Origin: Albugo candida
Taxonomy: Eukaryota; Oomycota; Peronosporomycetes; Albuginales
Direction: 5' to 3'
Length of the DNA: 64,000 nucleotides
NCBI GenBank assembly: GCA_040437565.1
Contig: JBDOQK010000058.1
Coordinates: forward strand, 124,001 to 188,000
Below the pieces are notes generated by a model that was not told the origin of the DNA, searched no databases, and saw only the letters and a program-made list of their open reading frames with translations. The position numbers and the translations under genes were made by a program. Within the stretch, counting starts at the first letter, position 1; every line of letters starts with the position of its first letter. Below are positions 22,455-34,989 of the stretch, piece after piece.

Positions 22455-22737
22455 GAACAAAAATATTTGCTATGATCTCTTCTTGCACTGATCTCCTCTC
22501 TCATGCACACTTTTTCTCATCAGCTGGGCTGCCCGCCACGAGGCGCGTCCAACACGTGACTTCTGATCCGTAGCATTCTCCAGCATAGCTAATGGTATCA
22601 ACAGTCTGTGCTTTCTATCAAGCTGTAGGCCTTCCAAGCCGGCAAGAAAAGACTACAGCAGAGGCTTACATGAAATGTACGATGGAACATAATCACTTTA
22701 TTACTCATTCGACAACACTTTTATCGACTCTGAGACC

Positions 22738-23873
22738 TTACTGCGCTTTTGAGAAATCTTGCAGCATGAATTTGAAAGCGTCATTGACATCGGCCACAAC
22801 ACGGTATGCTGGATGTTCTTTGTGGTTTCCGGGTCCGACATGCATACCAGAGAGCGTCAAGAGAGATTTCCATCGTCCGCCGGCTCCATTGGCTCCTTGT
22901 ATATCTGTCAGCGGATTGTCACCGATCATATAGATACGCTCGACATTCTCATGCTGCTCGTCAATCAGCTTCTCCACATACTCAAACGAGGTCTTTTCCG
23001 GCTTTCCATAGAATGTTTGCTCCAAATGATGTCCGGTTGTCCGATGATACAAATGCTACAAGAAACGTCAAGACGAATCGACTGGAGGATCAAACAGTAT
23101 ACCTCCAATACAGCTCGGAATGCACCCGCGCCATACCGAGGTAGATGGAAATCGCTCATATACTGGAAATCCATACAAGCCGAATAGACGGGAACCTATT
23201 GCATCTGACGTTCAGAAATGGTCGTCCAGTACATGCACACACGAACCTGTTGTCGAAGTCCTTTATCGCCGAGTCTTCCCTCTTGAGCGCAAACAACATC
23301 CATGACAATTTGCAATTCACGACCCCAATAAATGGGATCGATGAGCACAAATACAGCGGCGAATTGGTGCTTACAGAGCTCCAATTGAACCATATTGAGT
23401 CGTTCAGCGTCGGATGAAATCGGTATATCTGGGTACAATTTGGGGAAATTATTGTGCAACTGGCCAACCGTAAGCGCATTCTGGAATCCATACTTCTTCA
23501 TCACCGCGCTGAGATCAGTGCAATCTTTTCCAACAGCCAACACGAGCTCATTTTTATACTTTGCGGCGAGTTTTCGCATCGGACTGTGACTCAAACACAT
23601 TTTCTTGGGATCGATCTCGTAATTGAGTATTTCAGAAAGCTGTTCGGCCTTTCTCTCTTCCACATAACCACCTGCGTTCGTCATGATCACATGCGGAATT
23701 GCTCGATCTTGGAGCCCTTGTAAGACCGACGCTGCGCCAGGAATTGGGACTTTGCCGCGAATAAGGACACCATCGACGTCTATCGCCACTCCGAATGTGC
23801 TTTTCTGACGAGCAGAGCACGCGCTGTGCAAGCGGAAGACGTCGGTCTGCGTGTAACGAATGCGTCGCCACAT
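22738..23873 (-). CDS. HDHD5: HAD-superfamily IIA hydrolase, CECR5/HDHD5-like
   Basis: Exons 23247-23873, 23103-23195 and 22738-23055 (minus strand), with introns of 51 and 47 nt, give 345 residues. The start is MWRRIRYTQ, a short basic presequence that could be mitochondrial. HAD motif I is AIDVDGVLIRG, with the class-II TNAGG block next. LPRYGAGAF and LEQTFYGKPEK carry the conserved Lys, and MIGDNPLTDIQGA is motif IV. Splicing restores the continuous family pattern RQQ-VPVYSACMD and AVLE-HLYHRTTG. The substrate is unknown for the family. The gene converges on the CENP-B-like gene with 283 bp between them, and its start lies 84 bp from the 3' end of the COX18-like gene. Confidence 0.85.
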
Positions 23874-23957
23874 GAGCTCGAATGAAGCGTCCAAAGGGTC
23901 TCATTGATGTCGTGTGAGTGTGGTAAGAATGTAACTATTATTATGATGTTTAGGAGC

Positions 23958-25309
23958 TCAATTTGTTGGAAGTTTGGGATATTGCGTACTCTTATTGCTC
24001 GGATTTGCGGAAAGAGTATTGCGATGTAGTGAGCTACCACTCTGAATTCGAAGAAATCTTTGCATCCGTTTTGTTCGCATCAAGTAAGATTGAGCAAGTG
24101 AAGCACTGGACGATGCGATCCAGAAGAAGAAAATGCCTTGGGGTAGTGTCACAAGAAACGGCAAGCCCAAAAGCGGTAGAAGCTGGAATTTGCGTCCCAA
24201 CCACGTCCATAGATGACTTCGATTCCGTAACGACAACTATAAAGAGTACGATAAGAAGTAATAGGTCCGTCGATCAGATCCAAAAGAGCAAAGTACCTCC
24301 ATGCCAGCATAAGTCAAGGTGGATGCCAGAATGGGTAGAATAAATGTGTCATCGGGAATCATGAGATTGGTCCATGGGCCGAATCCTCCCGTCTCTAAAC
24401 CTGGAAACGTTCCAGATCGTACCATTTCTCGAGCACTATACGCCATTACAACGAATGCTGGAATGTGAATGAAGGAGCTTAATCCAGTTTGTAGAAGAAA
24501 AAAGTTGTGCTTTTTGAATATTATTTGATATCCCTTTGCTGCAAGCTTGAGAAGCTCAATTTGCTTTATGTTATCCATTGCAGGCTACAAAATAAACGTC
24601 TTTTAGGTGATTGTTTGGCGATGATATTAGTGGAGTTCCCAACCGACAGAGCTCTTGTATAGCGTATTGCTGAGCTGAGTTTTCGAATGTCGCCACCGGC
24701 ATCTTTCATTCTGGAAGGAGGCATGTAGTGAGGCTCAAGAAGGTAAGATACTAAGTCCACGTACCGCTGGATCGACTTGACTTGAACGAGGAATAAGGGG
24801 AATAAAGCTGCTCGTAGAAGAACGCCAGATATCTGAATTCAAGCGTCAGTTCACATGCAGCCGCGAAAGTGTAGACATACTGAAAGAGCCGCCCACCAAG
24901 GAAGACCAGCTGTGCTATGCAGTGCCTCAATAAAGCTTTGTGAGAGCTCGACGAGAAAAAAGGACTCTTGCTTTGTGACGACGTCTGATACGGATACGTC
25001 CAAAGGCGATAATGCCAAAGCATGGTAGACATAGTCATCTTTGAAATCAACGGTTGGGCATTTTGCAATTGTTGATGTGTTGAATGCAAGAGATTGTCGT
25101 GTACTGATTCGCTTGATGAATCGCAATTGTGTGCTCTCCAGCCGTCTAATGGATGGAAGTTGTGTCCGAATACAGTGTCCATTTCCGCTTAGAAAACTCA
25201 AATTGGGTGCTCGCCAATGCTGCATCGAGGCCGTCAATCGCGAGCTAAAGTGCGTAAGGCACAAAGACTCGGAAATAAGCTTAAGTATTCGTTTTCCTAT
25301 AGAAATCAT
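23958..25309 (-). CDS. COX18: Mitochondrial insertase, COX18/OXA1 family
   Basis: Five exons on the minus strand (24881-25309, 24765-24832, 24644-24710, 24297-24584, 23958-24236) are separated by introns of 48, 54, 59 and 60 nt and give 376 residues. Characteristic parts: LHSTAGLPWWAALS followed across the intron by ISGVLLRAALFPLFL (TM1), a charged loop, FIHIPAFVVMAYSAREM (TM2), GGFGPWTNLMIPDDTFILPIL (TM3 region), then LLGLPFLVTLPQGIFFFWIASS (TM4-5) and a basic tail RFLRIQ that recalls COX18. Exon phases agree throughout. OXA1 itself is the alternative. The role is insertion of membrane proteins such as COX2 into the inner membrane, by family knowledge. The N-terminus before TM1 is poorly conserved, so the start could be the later ATG. 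Confidence 0.82.
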
Positions 25310-26921
25310 AATCGTGGCTACTTGTTTATGAAAATAAAAGCAGACGGGAACCTATGATGCTCTGCTACATATGTCGTTTTATTTGGATGACACTGTCTGC
25401 ATGGTGCATGTACAAGATCTAAAAGCAAATGGATTATACTTTTCGAAGTCTCGACCCGAAAGCACATACAGGGCGCGCTTCAAAGTTAGAATAAGTACAG
25501 GTACTCAAACATTTTAGCATAATTCCTGGCTCCTCTTCGTAAAAGGCCATGTTCTTTGGTCTCAAGAGAATGAAGTTTTACAAGATACTTTACATGCGGA
25601 AAGGAAAGAAGATATGAATCTAGCGGAAAAAGATGCAAGCGCAATTTCGATTATTTTATGCTCTTGAATACACGAGCGGGATAACACATTCATTCTGAAA
25701 GGCTTGTCGAGTCGATTGCTTATCGTGGTCTTTGTTGAGTTTTTTCTTACTATGAATATGTGCCTTTATGAAAGAAGTAAATCATGTCGACTTTATTTTA
25801 CTGATTATTAGGTAAGAAGATCAAACGCTATCCGTTAACATTGCCTCTTCGTGGATGGATCAAATTCCTTTCCGCAAAATAACTGAAGGTTCTTGCAAAC
25901 AGGAATGGCCATCCGTAGCATCAGTAGCTTAAGGTCAACAACAATATACACCGCTGAGTTGTTGACTATAAAATCATTAGGTGGCCTTCATTGATACTAA
26001 CTGCAAGATTTGCGAGAATTCAGACGAAAAGCACAACATCATCAGTCCTCATCTTTAGTATTATATCATCGGCACATCACTTATTCCACTCAATCCAATA
26101 TACACATATGCTAAGCTGGTCTCATCGAATAGCCCATCATGGTGAGAAATACAAGCCAGCATGGTCCACTGCACTTCAGCGAGTTGGAAGCAACCTGAAA
26201 TATTCATTCTGATAAGCTTAATAAGCGGGAAAGATCATTCCATACTACAGCCGATAAGGTAAACCTACTTCGATTTTATGCAGCCAGAAAGAGTTATAAT
26301 CTGCGGCTGTTTTTCCATGTCATATCATTCGTTGCTTCTACAAAATGAGTAAGATCGAGGATGCAGAAGGCATTTGCTCCAGATTGCTCATTTCTGCCCA
26401 GTTTTCATTATATCGAGATGTATGTGACGCAACTCGGCTACCGCACAGACGGCGCAGCAATGAAATCCGTGGGTCTCACCACTTTCTTTGTAATTATTGA
26501 CGCGGAGTTGTCTCGAGTTAGACTTGATCGTAATTGGAAGAGAATTAGGTTCTGTACACACTGCCTCTAGTTGTACTATACCGCACCATACTCCAATGAT
26601 TAAGCATATGCGCTACAACACAGTTTGCAAGTGACGCTCCGAAAAGTCGAAACTTCAAGTGTCTACGTACCACAATTTACAGGAACAAATCGGTCGATCG
26701 TGACGAATGAAAGTACCCATCAAATGTCCCAAGTACGTGCTGCCAGGAGTGAAAATGTGGCTAAGATTCAAAGACAAGCTCAAAAGTACTCTGCTTCTAC
26801 ATTAACTTATCAACCTGTAAGGTGCTTTGCTGTATTTGCAGTCCTTCGTACGATCTGTTACTCATGCTTGTTCCGCTTTGATCTTTTCTTATTTTGGTGC
26901 ATGAGCTTCTTCACAGGGTCT
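25310..26921. other. Gene-poor start of tandem unit A
   Basis: From about 25.85 kb the sequence matches parts of 31.26-32.7 kb and 38.5-40.1 kb. A 69-codon frame at 26361-26570 (with DGAAMKSV and AELSRVRLD blocks) corresponds to broken sequence at about 32.27-32.46 and 39.5-39.7 kb, so a decayed gene once stood downstream of each CHxC paralog. Confidence 0.5.
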
Positions 26922-28719
26922 CTATCTCTGTAAAAAACTTACCTGGGGTGTTTTTGCAAGCTCCAAAACACTCTTGATTGCTGCAAAGCTCAATGGCTGA
27001 GAATCAAAATCCATTTTCAGTTTTTCATAGAAAATGATTTTGCTGATTTTAACGTTCTCACACACCCTCAGCACATGAGTAGAGTCGAATCGGCTCGTGA
27101 GTATATACCCTGACACTGTCGACACGACGTATGTATTACTTACTGCTGCGATGCAGAACGCCACATTTTTAAATGACCCGTCGCTTTTGCCTTCTCCCAT
27201 TATTTCGAATTGTAAGAACCAAATAAAGCCGTCAGATGGCTCGGATTTGAGATGACTAATCGCTTTTATAAATGCCGTTTTTGTATTTGTTCTTGTCGGT
27301 TCTGAGAGAGGTTGTAAAGTGTGATCTGAAGGGGAATTGTGCTCGGATGAATGTTTTTCTATGTCTTGTAAGTATTCACAGATACCTTTGGAAAGACCTG
27401 TAAATAATTTACAGAGTCTCACGCACCTGATTGCGAAGGTTTGCACGTCTAACGGCTGCGAAAAAAAATAGAAGAGCGCTTCTTTTCGAGGTCAGTCGGT
27501 AATCTGCTAGTGCCTTGGCTATGATTTCAGGGTGGGCGGTTTCCATGATACAACGCCAACACGTTCTGATACCTTCAGATTGGCCTAATCCAACGTCAGT
27601 GGTACGCATTAATTTTTCGTACATCAGACGATGCGCCAGAGTGAACGAATGATGCACGCAATGATATGGACTTGACCATTCTTGCATCGAAAAAGTAGCA
27701 CTTGACTCTTCGATCGTATGCTGGGATGATTTGAAATTGGACAAATCACGGGGTATTTGGTCATTTTTGTCATCAATTTTCATGCATGGGGCCCTCTCTT
27801 TCGAACAGCTTGCCCGAATCTCTGAAATTGGAATGTCCGCCCCAGTCAAAACAAAAAGACTGGCTCTGGTGTGCTCAACATGAGGACCGATCAAGCTCCG
27901 AACACAAAATAAGCACGCGTTCTTATTTGGTTGTGAGTGTGTCATCGTCAATGTAGTATAGGCATATCCAGCAAAGTTGGAAGAATACAGAGAAATACGT
28001 TGAGTCGATGTGTATAGACGTGCGACAAGGCACTCAATTTCAGATCCCCATCCAATTGTGCCACATGCATTGCCGCATCGCTGCATTGTATCGACTTGCG
28101 TTTTAGTGGTAGTGTAACGAAGCACCCACTGATGACTACTCAAATTTGGCTTGGAAATCAAGTACCGCTCGTCTTTGTCGCCTGGAGCCAAGCACCGAAG
28201 ACAACCGAGAATCCATAATTCGGGAATTCCATCTTGCAGGAGTAAGCAATACGTCTTCGAATTGATTCCAGAACCTTCCAATGAGCTACTCGTTGCAATT
28301 TTCAAATCAATGCCAAATAGCCAGATTCCTCTAGGAGCTTCACTACTTTGTTTACTTTTCTTCAAAATATTCACAAGGTTTTTATCTTCTTCTGATACGA
28401 AATTATCGGGATAGTTCATTGGAAAACTACAAATGTGGTGGGTCGAGATGCAGCTTTGTTGAACATATGCAAAAGGAATGTCGTCCGTGATATCTGCGTA
28501 CATCTTCACGATACCAGGGTGCTTTCCTACATGCAACTTGTGTGCGATATATGTAAAGTTTGCGTACGGAACAAAACGCTGGATACACATGTGACAAGTC
28601 GTAAGTCTTGGAAAATATTCGGGTACGTTCATGTTGATTCGGTACGCGCCAGTATTTGGTCCCTGAAATAAGTTTACAAGAAGTGGGAAAACTGCTGCCA
28701 TCCTGATTGCGGCACGCAT
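26922..28719 (-). pseudogene. CHxC-type secreted protein, paralog 1, interrupted once
   Basis: The ATG at 28719 (MRAAIRM) aligns with the starts of paralogs 2 and 3 and gives a signal-peptide-like N-terminus ending near NTGAYRI. CHMC is at residues 42-45 and is followed by the shared IQRFVPYANF. Other family landmarks are MYADITDDIPF, LWILGCLRCLAPGDKD, RCGNACGTIGWG, SSPYHCVHHSF and a CWRC pair. The family's C-terminal 170 residues, with FCIAAVSNTYVVS, lie in a second overlapping frame (26922-27446). This copy is therefore broken once, or carries one sequence error. Expression would be needed to decide. Confidence 0.75.
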
Positions 28720-28893
28720 TGTGAGGCTCCGTATCTTCTTGTTCGATGACCTCTTTATTTTTAGTATACAAGGACAAGGAAAGCGTATACTTGTATTCAT
28801 TTTATCCAGTTATTTGCGGATCTGCACTGCACAGTACTGTATACATATGTACTGTATGTAACATGCATACAGGAAACTCTTGTCTAATACTTG

Positions 28894-28993
28894 NNNNNNN
28901 NNNNNNNNNNNNNNNNNNNNNNNNNNNNNNNNNNNNNNNNNNNNNNNNNNNNNNNNNNNNNNNNNNNNNNNNNNNNNNNNNNNNNNNNNNNNN
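28894..28993. other. 100-N gap with 12-bp flanking overlap
   Basis: GTCTAATACTTG occurs on both sides (28882-28893 and 28994-29005), consistent with a small contig overlap. Confidence 0.85.
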
Positions 28994-30135
28994 GTCTAAT
29001 ACTTGAACGAGTTAAAGACTTGGGAAGCATTGCCCAAGTCATAAGCTTTTTCCGATGTGCTATTCTTACAATTGACTACTGATGCATAATCACTGGCTTG
29101 GATGACAGGAAAATAGCAGCATGTCCGAAAAGCAATATCAGATCGAAATTCCTTTCATGTTGCCTTTATTTCGGGTTCAGAGTGTTTGAAAGTTTGGAAA
29201 TGATAAATAAGTTCTCAAGGAAAGATCGCTAGAAACGTAGAAAAATCTTTATTTCAACTCTTGTGGTTTTAATATACAGCAGGGTAGGGTCGGTGGAGAA
29301 GTTCATGGGAGTTTATAGTTTCCGCGAGCTCTCGAAAGAAACAATGAGGGGTACATGCACCACCTTGTGATATACAGGCTCGCAAGCCCAGCAGCAAAAG
29401 AAGTAGTGAAGCTGCACAGAATTTTATCCAATTCAACTCTTGGATGCTCATAGTCTAGAATTACGGGAAAGCAAACCTGTTAAATATGCTGAAGTAAATT
29501 AGCACTCAAGCGGACTATCCGTGAAATGCGCGCAGCCAGAATCTCGTATCTAGTGAAGTATCTGGGACGACGCTATGGTTGCGCATTGTCATCAAGAATA
29601 TTCTACTGCGATTAGAGGGAATCTTTCATCAAGAAGATTCTGGCTTCGATCATCAAATGGCCTATGACTGCACTATCCCACAACGATTCACGATTGCTCT
29701 ACCAGTGAACAAGGATTTTCGTGCCGTTTCATAGGTAACGCTAGATAATTGCCTTATACCAAATGAGAATCCGAGGCACCTGGAGTAGTTCTGCCGTACA
29801 AGCAAAGACGCTTGAAAGCGAGATTCTTTGCGTGAATTGTGGCAAAATGGCAGAACCAGACAATTCAGCTTTTGTTTGCAAATGGTAGCTTCTTCTAGAG
29901 AATGCGACCTGCCATGATACTTCTGATATGGACTTGCAGCAAGATGCGATACAGGAAGCTATTTTGAAGAGGCATACACGCGTATAAAGACCCAAGTAGG
30001 TTTTTGTTAGAAAGCACCAAGCATCCAATAGGAATCGGATACTGGCGGCTTCTTGATTGGAGTGCTCGCCCCATTACAAAATATATTTGGAGAAGATCAA
30101 GGGCAATTCTAGTGAGGATACCGAACAAGTGAGGT

Positions 30136-30620
30136 TTGGTGAGATATGCTATGAGCCTGAATTTGTTGTCGTTGGTGTTATGCGTCCAGCCTTCGCACTC
30201 GCGTAGCTCTGCTCACCAGCAAGATTTAAAGACACAGTTTCCTCTTCCGACGTACTATTGCTCTCCTGTCTTATCTCTTTGTAAGAATCTCTGTTCATAT
30301 TTTACACTTGCTCCCTCGTAAGCTGCTTCGTCAGCTTCTGGGTCGACCTGACCTCTTCGGCTTGGTTCCAATTGGATTCTGTGCCTTTCTTGGTGTGGCC
30401 TGGTGGCTGACATCACCAGTTGGTAGCGGCGCACCTGTAAGTGCATCGTGTATTGCGGAGTTGCTCGTTATATTGCTTACTTTGCATTCGGATTGTATGA
30501 CTTCAGAATAGTTGAGAGTAATGTCTGATGATAATGATGTGAGGCGGGGTACAGTGTATATTCTCCTCTCTTACGAGTAAACCATCTCGATGGGTTTATA
30601 GTCGATTAACTATTATGTGT
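30136..30620 (+). pseudogene. Relic of an intron-bearing secreted-type gene, unit A copy
   Basis: A frame with a signal-like start (MSLNLLSLVLCVQ) is followed by HQQDLKTQF. Downstream lies a well-preserved block (GRPDLFGLVPI on the plus strand) ending in a GTAAGT donor at about 30438 and a plausible acceptor near 30508. The same block recurs at 37280-37700. Neither copy gives a convincing full product, and the minus strand across the block is also open, so the coding strand is uncertain. Confidence 0.4.
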
Positions 30621-32697
30621 GGGTGCATCATCAAAAACTTCCATGCAACAGTGATAAAGGCAAGTCTCGTTCTGCATAGAAAAGAGTGCAGTCCATATAA
30701 AAATCGATGACGATGAGCGTTTCTCATTGTAAGAAAATACCAATCATTGGGCCTATTGACGACTACACATATGATGGTGATGAAAGGGAGGCGGGTATAT
30801 TCGAAACGATTTGTTCGAGGTAAGGAACAAAACAACATGTTGCCTTGGTCATGCAGTGAAGAAATTCTTCAATCACGCTGATTTGGATCGGCTCCAAGTT
30901 GTACTTTGTGCAAGCTCTCTTAGGTTGAGCTGCTTGGATCCTCGGGTTTCATAGTCTTTTCCTTTGACGTACTAAATGTTGAAAATCGACGGATGCTGAA
31001 GTTTGTGCATGTGGAGTCTGTGAGTTAGTTTGATGCGTGACGTATTTTCTACCTATCGCGGGAGCATGAACATGCATGTACTTGGTTTTAGAACGATTGG
31101 CGGACACATCTTAACCACGATAAAGCTACACGTTCTCTTTCGGACTACTGAATCTTCTTACATGCCGACATTCGAAGAGGACGGCGATAGCGAGTCGTGG
31201 CAGCGCTGATAATAGCTCTATCAAGCAATAAGTACATGAGTCTGTGAAACGCATATGCTAAATGCAGAGATCAAGATTTCTTTTGTCGCTCAGACAACTT
31301 GCAGTATTATTATAGTCTTCATACTCATCAGTATTGCAATTTGAGGCTCATTATGATACCATCTCACCGACAGTCAAAGTAACTTCAAGACAAGACTTTA
31401 AAGCAAATGTCTCTATCTGGAAGTAGTTTCTAAACACCAAATCATATCTTCCTCCATGACTTGAATATTTACAAGACCGACAACATACAATGTGGAACTT
31501 TCCGTAAAGCTACTATTTTCAAAGATGCAGTTCATCTCGCGCTAATGTCACGGCGTGAAATGCTTTTCAAAAGTCTGTCTGGCAACACCCTTTTACATAT
31601 CATGGCTAGTAAGATAGTGTCATGGAAAGTACTTCAACTACTTCTTGTCTCGCAATCTAGCAAAATTTGGGCTGGATATCGATAAACTCACCCGATGGAG
31701 AATTCCTTCACCTACTATATTACCTAAGCTAACATAAGCGTATTGAAATGGTTTCGAGGTGACGAACGAATAGGTGTTCGAAATGAATTGGTTCATATCT
31801 TGTATGCATGGTTTGAACGCGCGGAAGCTTCTCTTGCATGGCTCTCAGCTATTCATCGAATTCAGCTTTGTTTTTAGACGGGAAGGGTATCACCAATCAC
31901 CAATAGATTCTTTGTGTCCTGTGGATACATCAAAGTATTCGCTGTATATGATTAAAAAATCTTACAAACAGGAACGGTCATCCATATCATCAGTAGATTC
32001 GTCTTAACAGCATAGTACACATCACTAAATTCTTGAGAAAAGAACCAATAGGTGATTTTTATTTATCCTTACTACAACAACGAAATGAGCTTTGCGAGAA
32101 TACAATCTAGAAGCGCAAAAATAACGCCCATATACAAGCGGCAAAGAATATTTCATATTACGGCCGAATAGGCCATTTTATGCGACGAATAGATCTCATA
32201 ACCTGCGTCCGTTTTCTATGTCAAATCGTTCCCTCCTTTTATACAATTAGTAAGATTGTGGAAGGAGAGGGCATCTGTCCCCGAATTGCTTGTTTCCCAC
32301 ATTCCGAAGAATATTGTGCCGCTGGTCGATCACTTCGACGACGGATGTAAAAACGCGGCTATGGAAATCGTGAGGTTCACCAGTTGTTAGATCCATTGAC
32401 GTGGCATTGACTTGACGTGGACTCGAGAGTAATTGGAAGTGGGATAGATTCATGCGTACTAACTTGACTTTTATAAAGTTGCTGTAGAATTTGAAGCTGA
32501 GGTATAGGCTCTAGAACCCAATCTTTTTTGCAAAATCCGCAATTGTTAAACTAGGTAAGTATTCATGTTTGCGATGTAAGTTCCTTAACATACTTTTTAA
32601 TCCTTTCACGTGCCAAGTCTCTTAGAGCTGATGGAGGTCTATATAATTTGTCGCTTTTACGCTAGGTTTTAGCTACTTAGCTTCTTTTCCATATATT

Positions 32698-34467
32698 TTA
32701 CAGCTCAATATCGAGCCAACTAAGGTCCAAAACTGCCGCAACCGCTTCAAAATTCATAGGTTGAAGATCAAAACCCACTGCCAGATTTTTATAAAAAATG
32801 ACGTCGATGATGTCAAACTCCTCACACGCCCTCAGCACATGACTATACTCGAATGGGCTCGTGATAATATACCGTGACACAGACGACACGACGTAAGTAT
32901 TGCTTACTGCTGCAATGCAAAACGCCAAATGTTTGAATGCCTTGTCATCTTCAACTTCTCTTATAGCAAACTGAAGAAACCAAACAGAGCCCTCAGATGA
33001 CTCAGATCTAAGATCACTGACCACTCCCGTAAAAGGGTATGTTGCCGTTGCCGGTTCTAAGACAGGTAATAAAGAATGATTTGCCGCCAAACTTGGTATT
33101 TTCTGAGCGATTACGTCAGCCATAGGAGGTTTTGTGACTAAAATGGCCTTGTACTCTTGTGAAAGCTTTTCTATATCTTGTAAGAAAGCACAGATAATTT
33201 CGGAAAGACCTGTAAAGAAGTTGCAGATTTTCGCACACTTAATTGCGAAGTTTTGCGCGTGTAACGGCGAAGAAAAAAAAAGAAGAGCGCTCCTTTCTGA
33301 AGTCAGCCGAGGGTTTTCCAGTGCATTCCTCATGACTTCTGAGTCGACAAATGCCATCAGACAGGTCGAACACATTGGGATGTCATCACCTCGAGCTACT
33401 TTTTTGTAACGTGTGTGCATTTTTCTTTCGTACGGTAACCGAGACGCCAAAGAGAATGAATGGTGCACGCAATGATAAGGAGATGACCACTCTTGAATCG
33501 AGGAAGCAGTCTTAGACTCTCTGGTTGTATGGTGGGATGATTTGAAATTGAAGTGCCCACTGAGTATTTGTTTTCGCTCTAGATTGCTTGATAGAGGATC
33601 GTTCAGCTTGGTCGGCGGTGCTTCGATGTGCTCAGCGTGGCGATTGTTGATACTCCGATCTGAGTGTTTCCTCTTCAATTCAGTATCATGATACGCATCA
33701 GAATACGAGTAAACGCCTTGGGTTGATGTGCCCACGTCTGACACACGGCAATCAATATCAGAGTTCCATTTAATGGTGCCACATGAATTGCCACATCGAA
33801 TCATTGTATCCTCCTGTGTTTCAAAAGTAGTGTAACGAAGCTCCCATTGATGATTCTTTGTGCTTGGCTTAGAAACCAAGCTCCTTTTGTCTTTATCGCC
33901 GGGATCCAAGCACCGAAGGCAACCGAGAATCCATAGTTCGGGAATATTTTTTTCCAGGCGTAAGCAGTATGTCTTCGAATGGCGTACTTCTTCTAAGAAA
34001 TGATTGTTCGCATCATCACTTGCTGGTATGTTCAGGTCGAAGCTATATTTCTGGATTCCTCTAGGCGACCCGTTACTTTTATCACTCCTTCGTGCTGTTT
34101 TCTTCAAGATAGTCACAAGTTTTCTATCTTCTTCTGGTACAAAGTAACGGGGATCAGAAATTAGTTTACTACAAATTTTTCTGATGTCGGGACAGCTTTG
34201 CTCAATATATGTAAAAGGAATGTCGTCCGTAATATCCGCGTACATCCATAATAAACCACACTCAGACTCTCTTTCTGAATAGTTCTCGTGATCCTTGATG
34301 AAAGCAAACGTAAACTTTGCGTTCGGAACAAAACGCTGAATACACCTGTGACAAATCGCAAGTCTCAAATGATTTTTCTGTACAACCGTGCGGATTCTGT
34401 ATGCGCCAGTGATTAGTCCCTGGAAGAAGGGTACAAGAACAGTGCTCGCCCTCATTGCAAAACGCAT
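32698..34467 (-). CDS. CHxC-type cysteine-rich secreted protein, paralog 2
   Basis: An open frame of 589 residues. The ATG at 34467 is chosen by alignment with paralog 3 (an upstream in-frame ATG at 34539 would bury the signal peptide). Residues 1-22 are hydrophobic (ASTVLVPFFQGLITGA). CHRC is at residues 39-42, within the first 50 residues as in described Albugo CHXC candidates. The Gly I recall shortly after that motif is not seen. Conserved landmarks include MYADITDDIPFTYIEQSC, ELWILGCLRCLDPGDKD, RCGNSCGT, YHCVHHSFSLASR, CSTCLM and FCIAAVSNTYVVS. A middle stretch rich in Lys, His and Ser (about residues 285-330) is absent from paralog 3. No enzyme motif is recognised. A secreted effector candidate, by inference. 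Confidence 0.78.
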   Translation of the reverse strand: MRFAMRASTVLVPFFQGLITGAYRIRTVVQKNHLRLAICHRCIQRFVPNAKFTFAFIKDHENYSERESECGLLWMYADITDDIPFTYIEQSCPDIRKICSKLISDPRYFVPEEDRKLVTILKKTARRSDKSNGSPRGIQKYSFDLNIPASDDANNHFLEEVRHSKTYCLRLEKNIPELWILGCLRCLDPGDKDKRSLVSKPSTKNHQWELRYTTFETQEDTMIRCGNSCGTIKWNSDIDCRVSDVGTSTQGVYSYSDAYHDTELKRKHSDRSINNRHAEHIEAPPTKLNDPLSSNLERKQILSGHFNFKSSHHTTRESKTASSIQEWSSPYHCVHHSFSLASRLPYERKMHTRYKKVARGDDIPMCSTCLMAFVDSEVMRNALENPRLTSERSALLFFSSPLHAQNFAIKCAKICNFFTGLSEIICAFLQDIEKLSQEYKAILVTKPPMADVIAQKIPSLAANHSLLPVLEPATATYPFTGVVSDLRSESSEGSVWFLQFAIREVEDDKAFKHLAFCIAAVSNTYVVSSVSRYIITSPFEYSHVLRACEEFDIIDVIFYKNLAVGFDLQPMNFEAVAAVLDLSWLDIEL

Positions 34468-34550
34468 TCTGAGGTTCTGAGTCTTTTTTCTATGATTTGG
34501 ACATGCAACTTTTCTTTCTTCCATGTAGGCAGACCACAAAGAAGAAGGGT
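34465..34550 (-). promoter_or_regulatory. Conserved upstream block of paralog 2
   Basis: About 85 bp before the start codon align closely with 41742-41828 upstream of paralog 3, including GGACATGCAACTT and TAGGCAGAC on the plus strand. Paralog 1 has diverged here. Possibly a shared promoter. Confidence 0.4.
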
Positions 34551-34989
34551 GAAGACTTTATATTTATGTCTGATTGGCTACAGTATATACACTCGTCCCT
34601 ACTATACACACGTCTTTGCGAATCATACAGCATGTGGGTTATACTGGGGCATGCAGGGAAGCCCTCTTCATCGTTAGGGCTGGGATAGGTGAAGGACTCA
34701 TCCGTCCTGAAGTGGCAGGATAGAAAAGCATCATAGATCTAAATTACCTTCTATTTTATATGCAATTTCCAAAAACACGACAGGACTGCTTTCAAAGATG
34801 CGACAAGAACTATTAGGAACAAGAAAAGATCTCGGCTTCATTCATATCAGCAATTGTCGGATAAATAAAGGATACAAGAGACGCAAACAAAGCGATGAAA
34901 AAAAATTCGGGAAGGCTTTGAAGGAAATGTTGCATAGAATGAGTGCCTATTTGGGTCGCTTTTACCAAAACGTAAGCTCAAATTCTTAA

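Larger units (their letters stand above)
25850..31255. repeat. Tandem unit A (CHxC-family unit)
   Basis: It contains the interrupted paralog 1 and flanking relics. Its end and the start of unit B share sequence with the unit B/C border (31.2-31.33 kb versus 38.44-38.56 kb, including the GTCGCTCAGACAACT region). Borders are approximate. Confidence 0.65.
28720..32697. other. Gene-poor region between paralogs 1 and 2
   Basis: No intact gene. It holds relic sequence shared with 36.7-38.4 kb (see the 30136-30620 entry), the border of units A and B near 31.26 kb, and a gap at 28894-28993. Confidence 0.5.

Noticed and set aside
22592-23187. Plus-strand frames of 90-142 codons
   Set aside because: They lie antisense to exons of the HDHD5-like gene, which has strong motifs. 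They are shadows.
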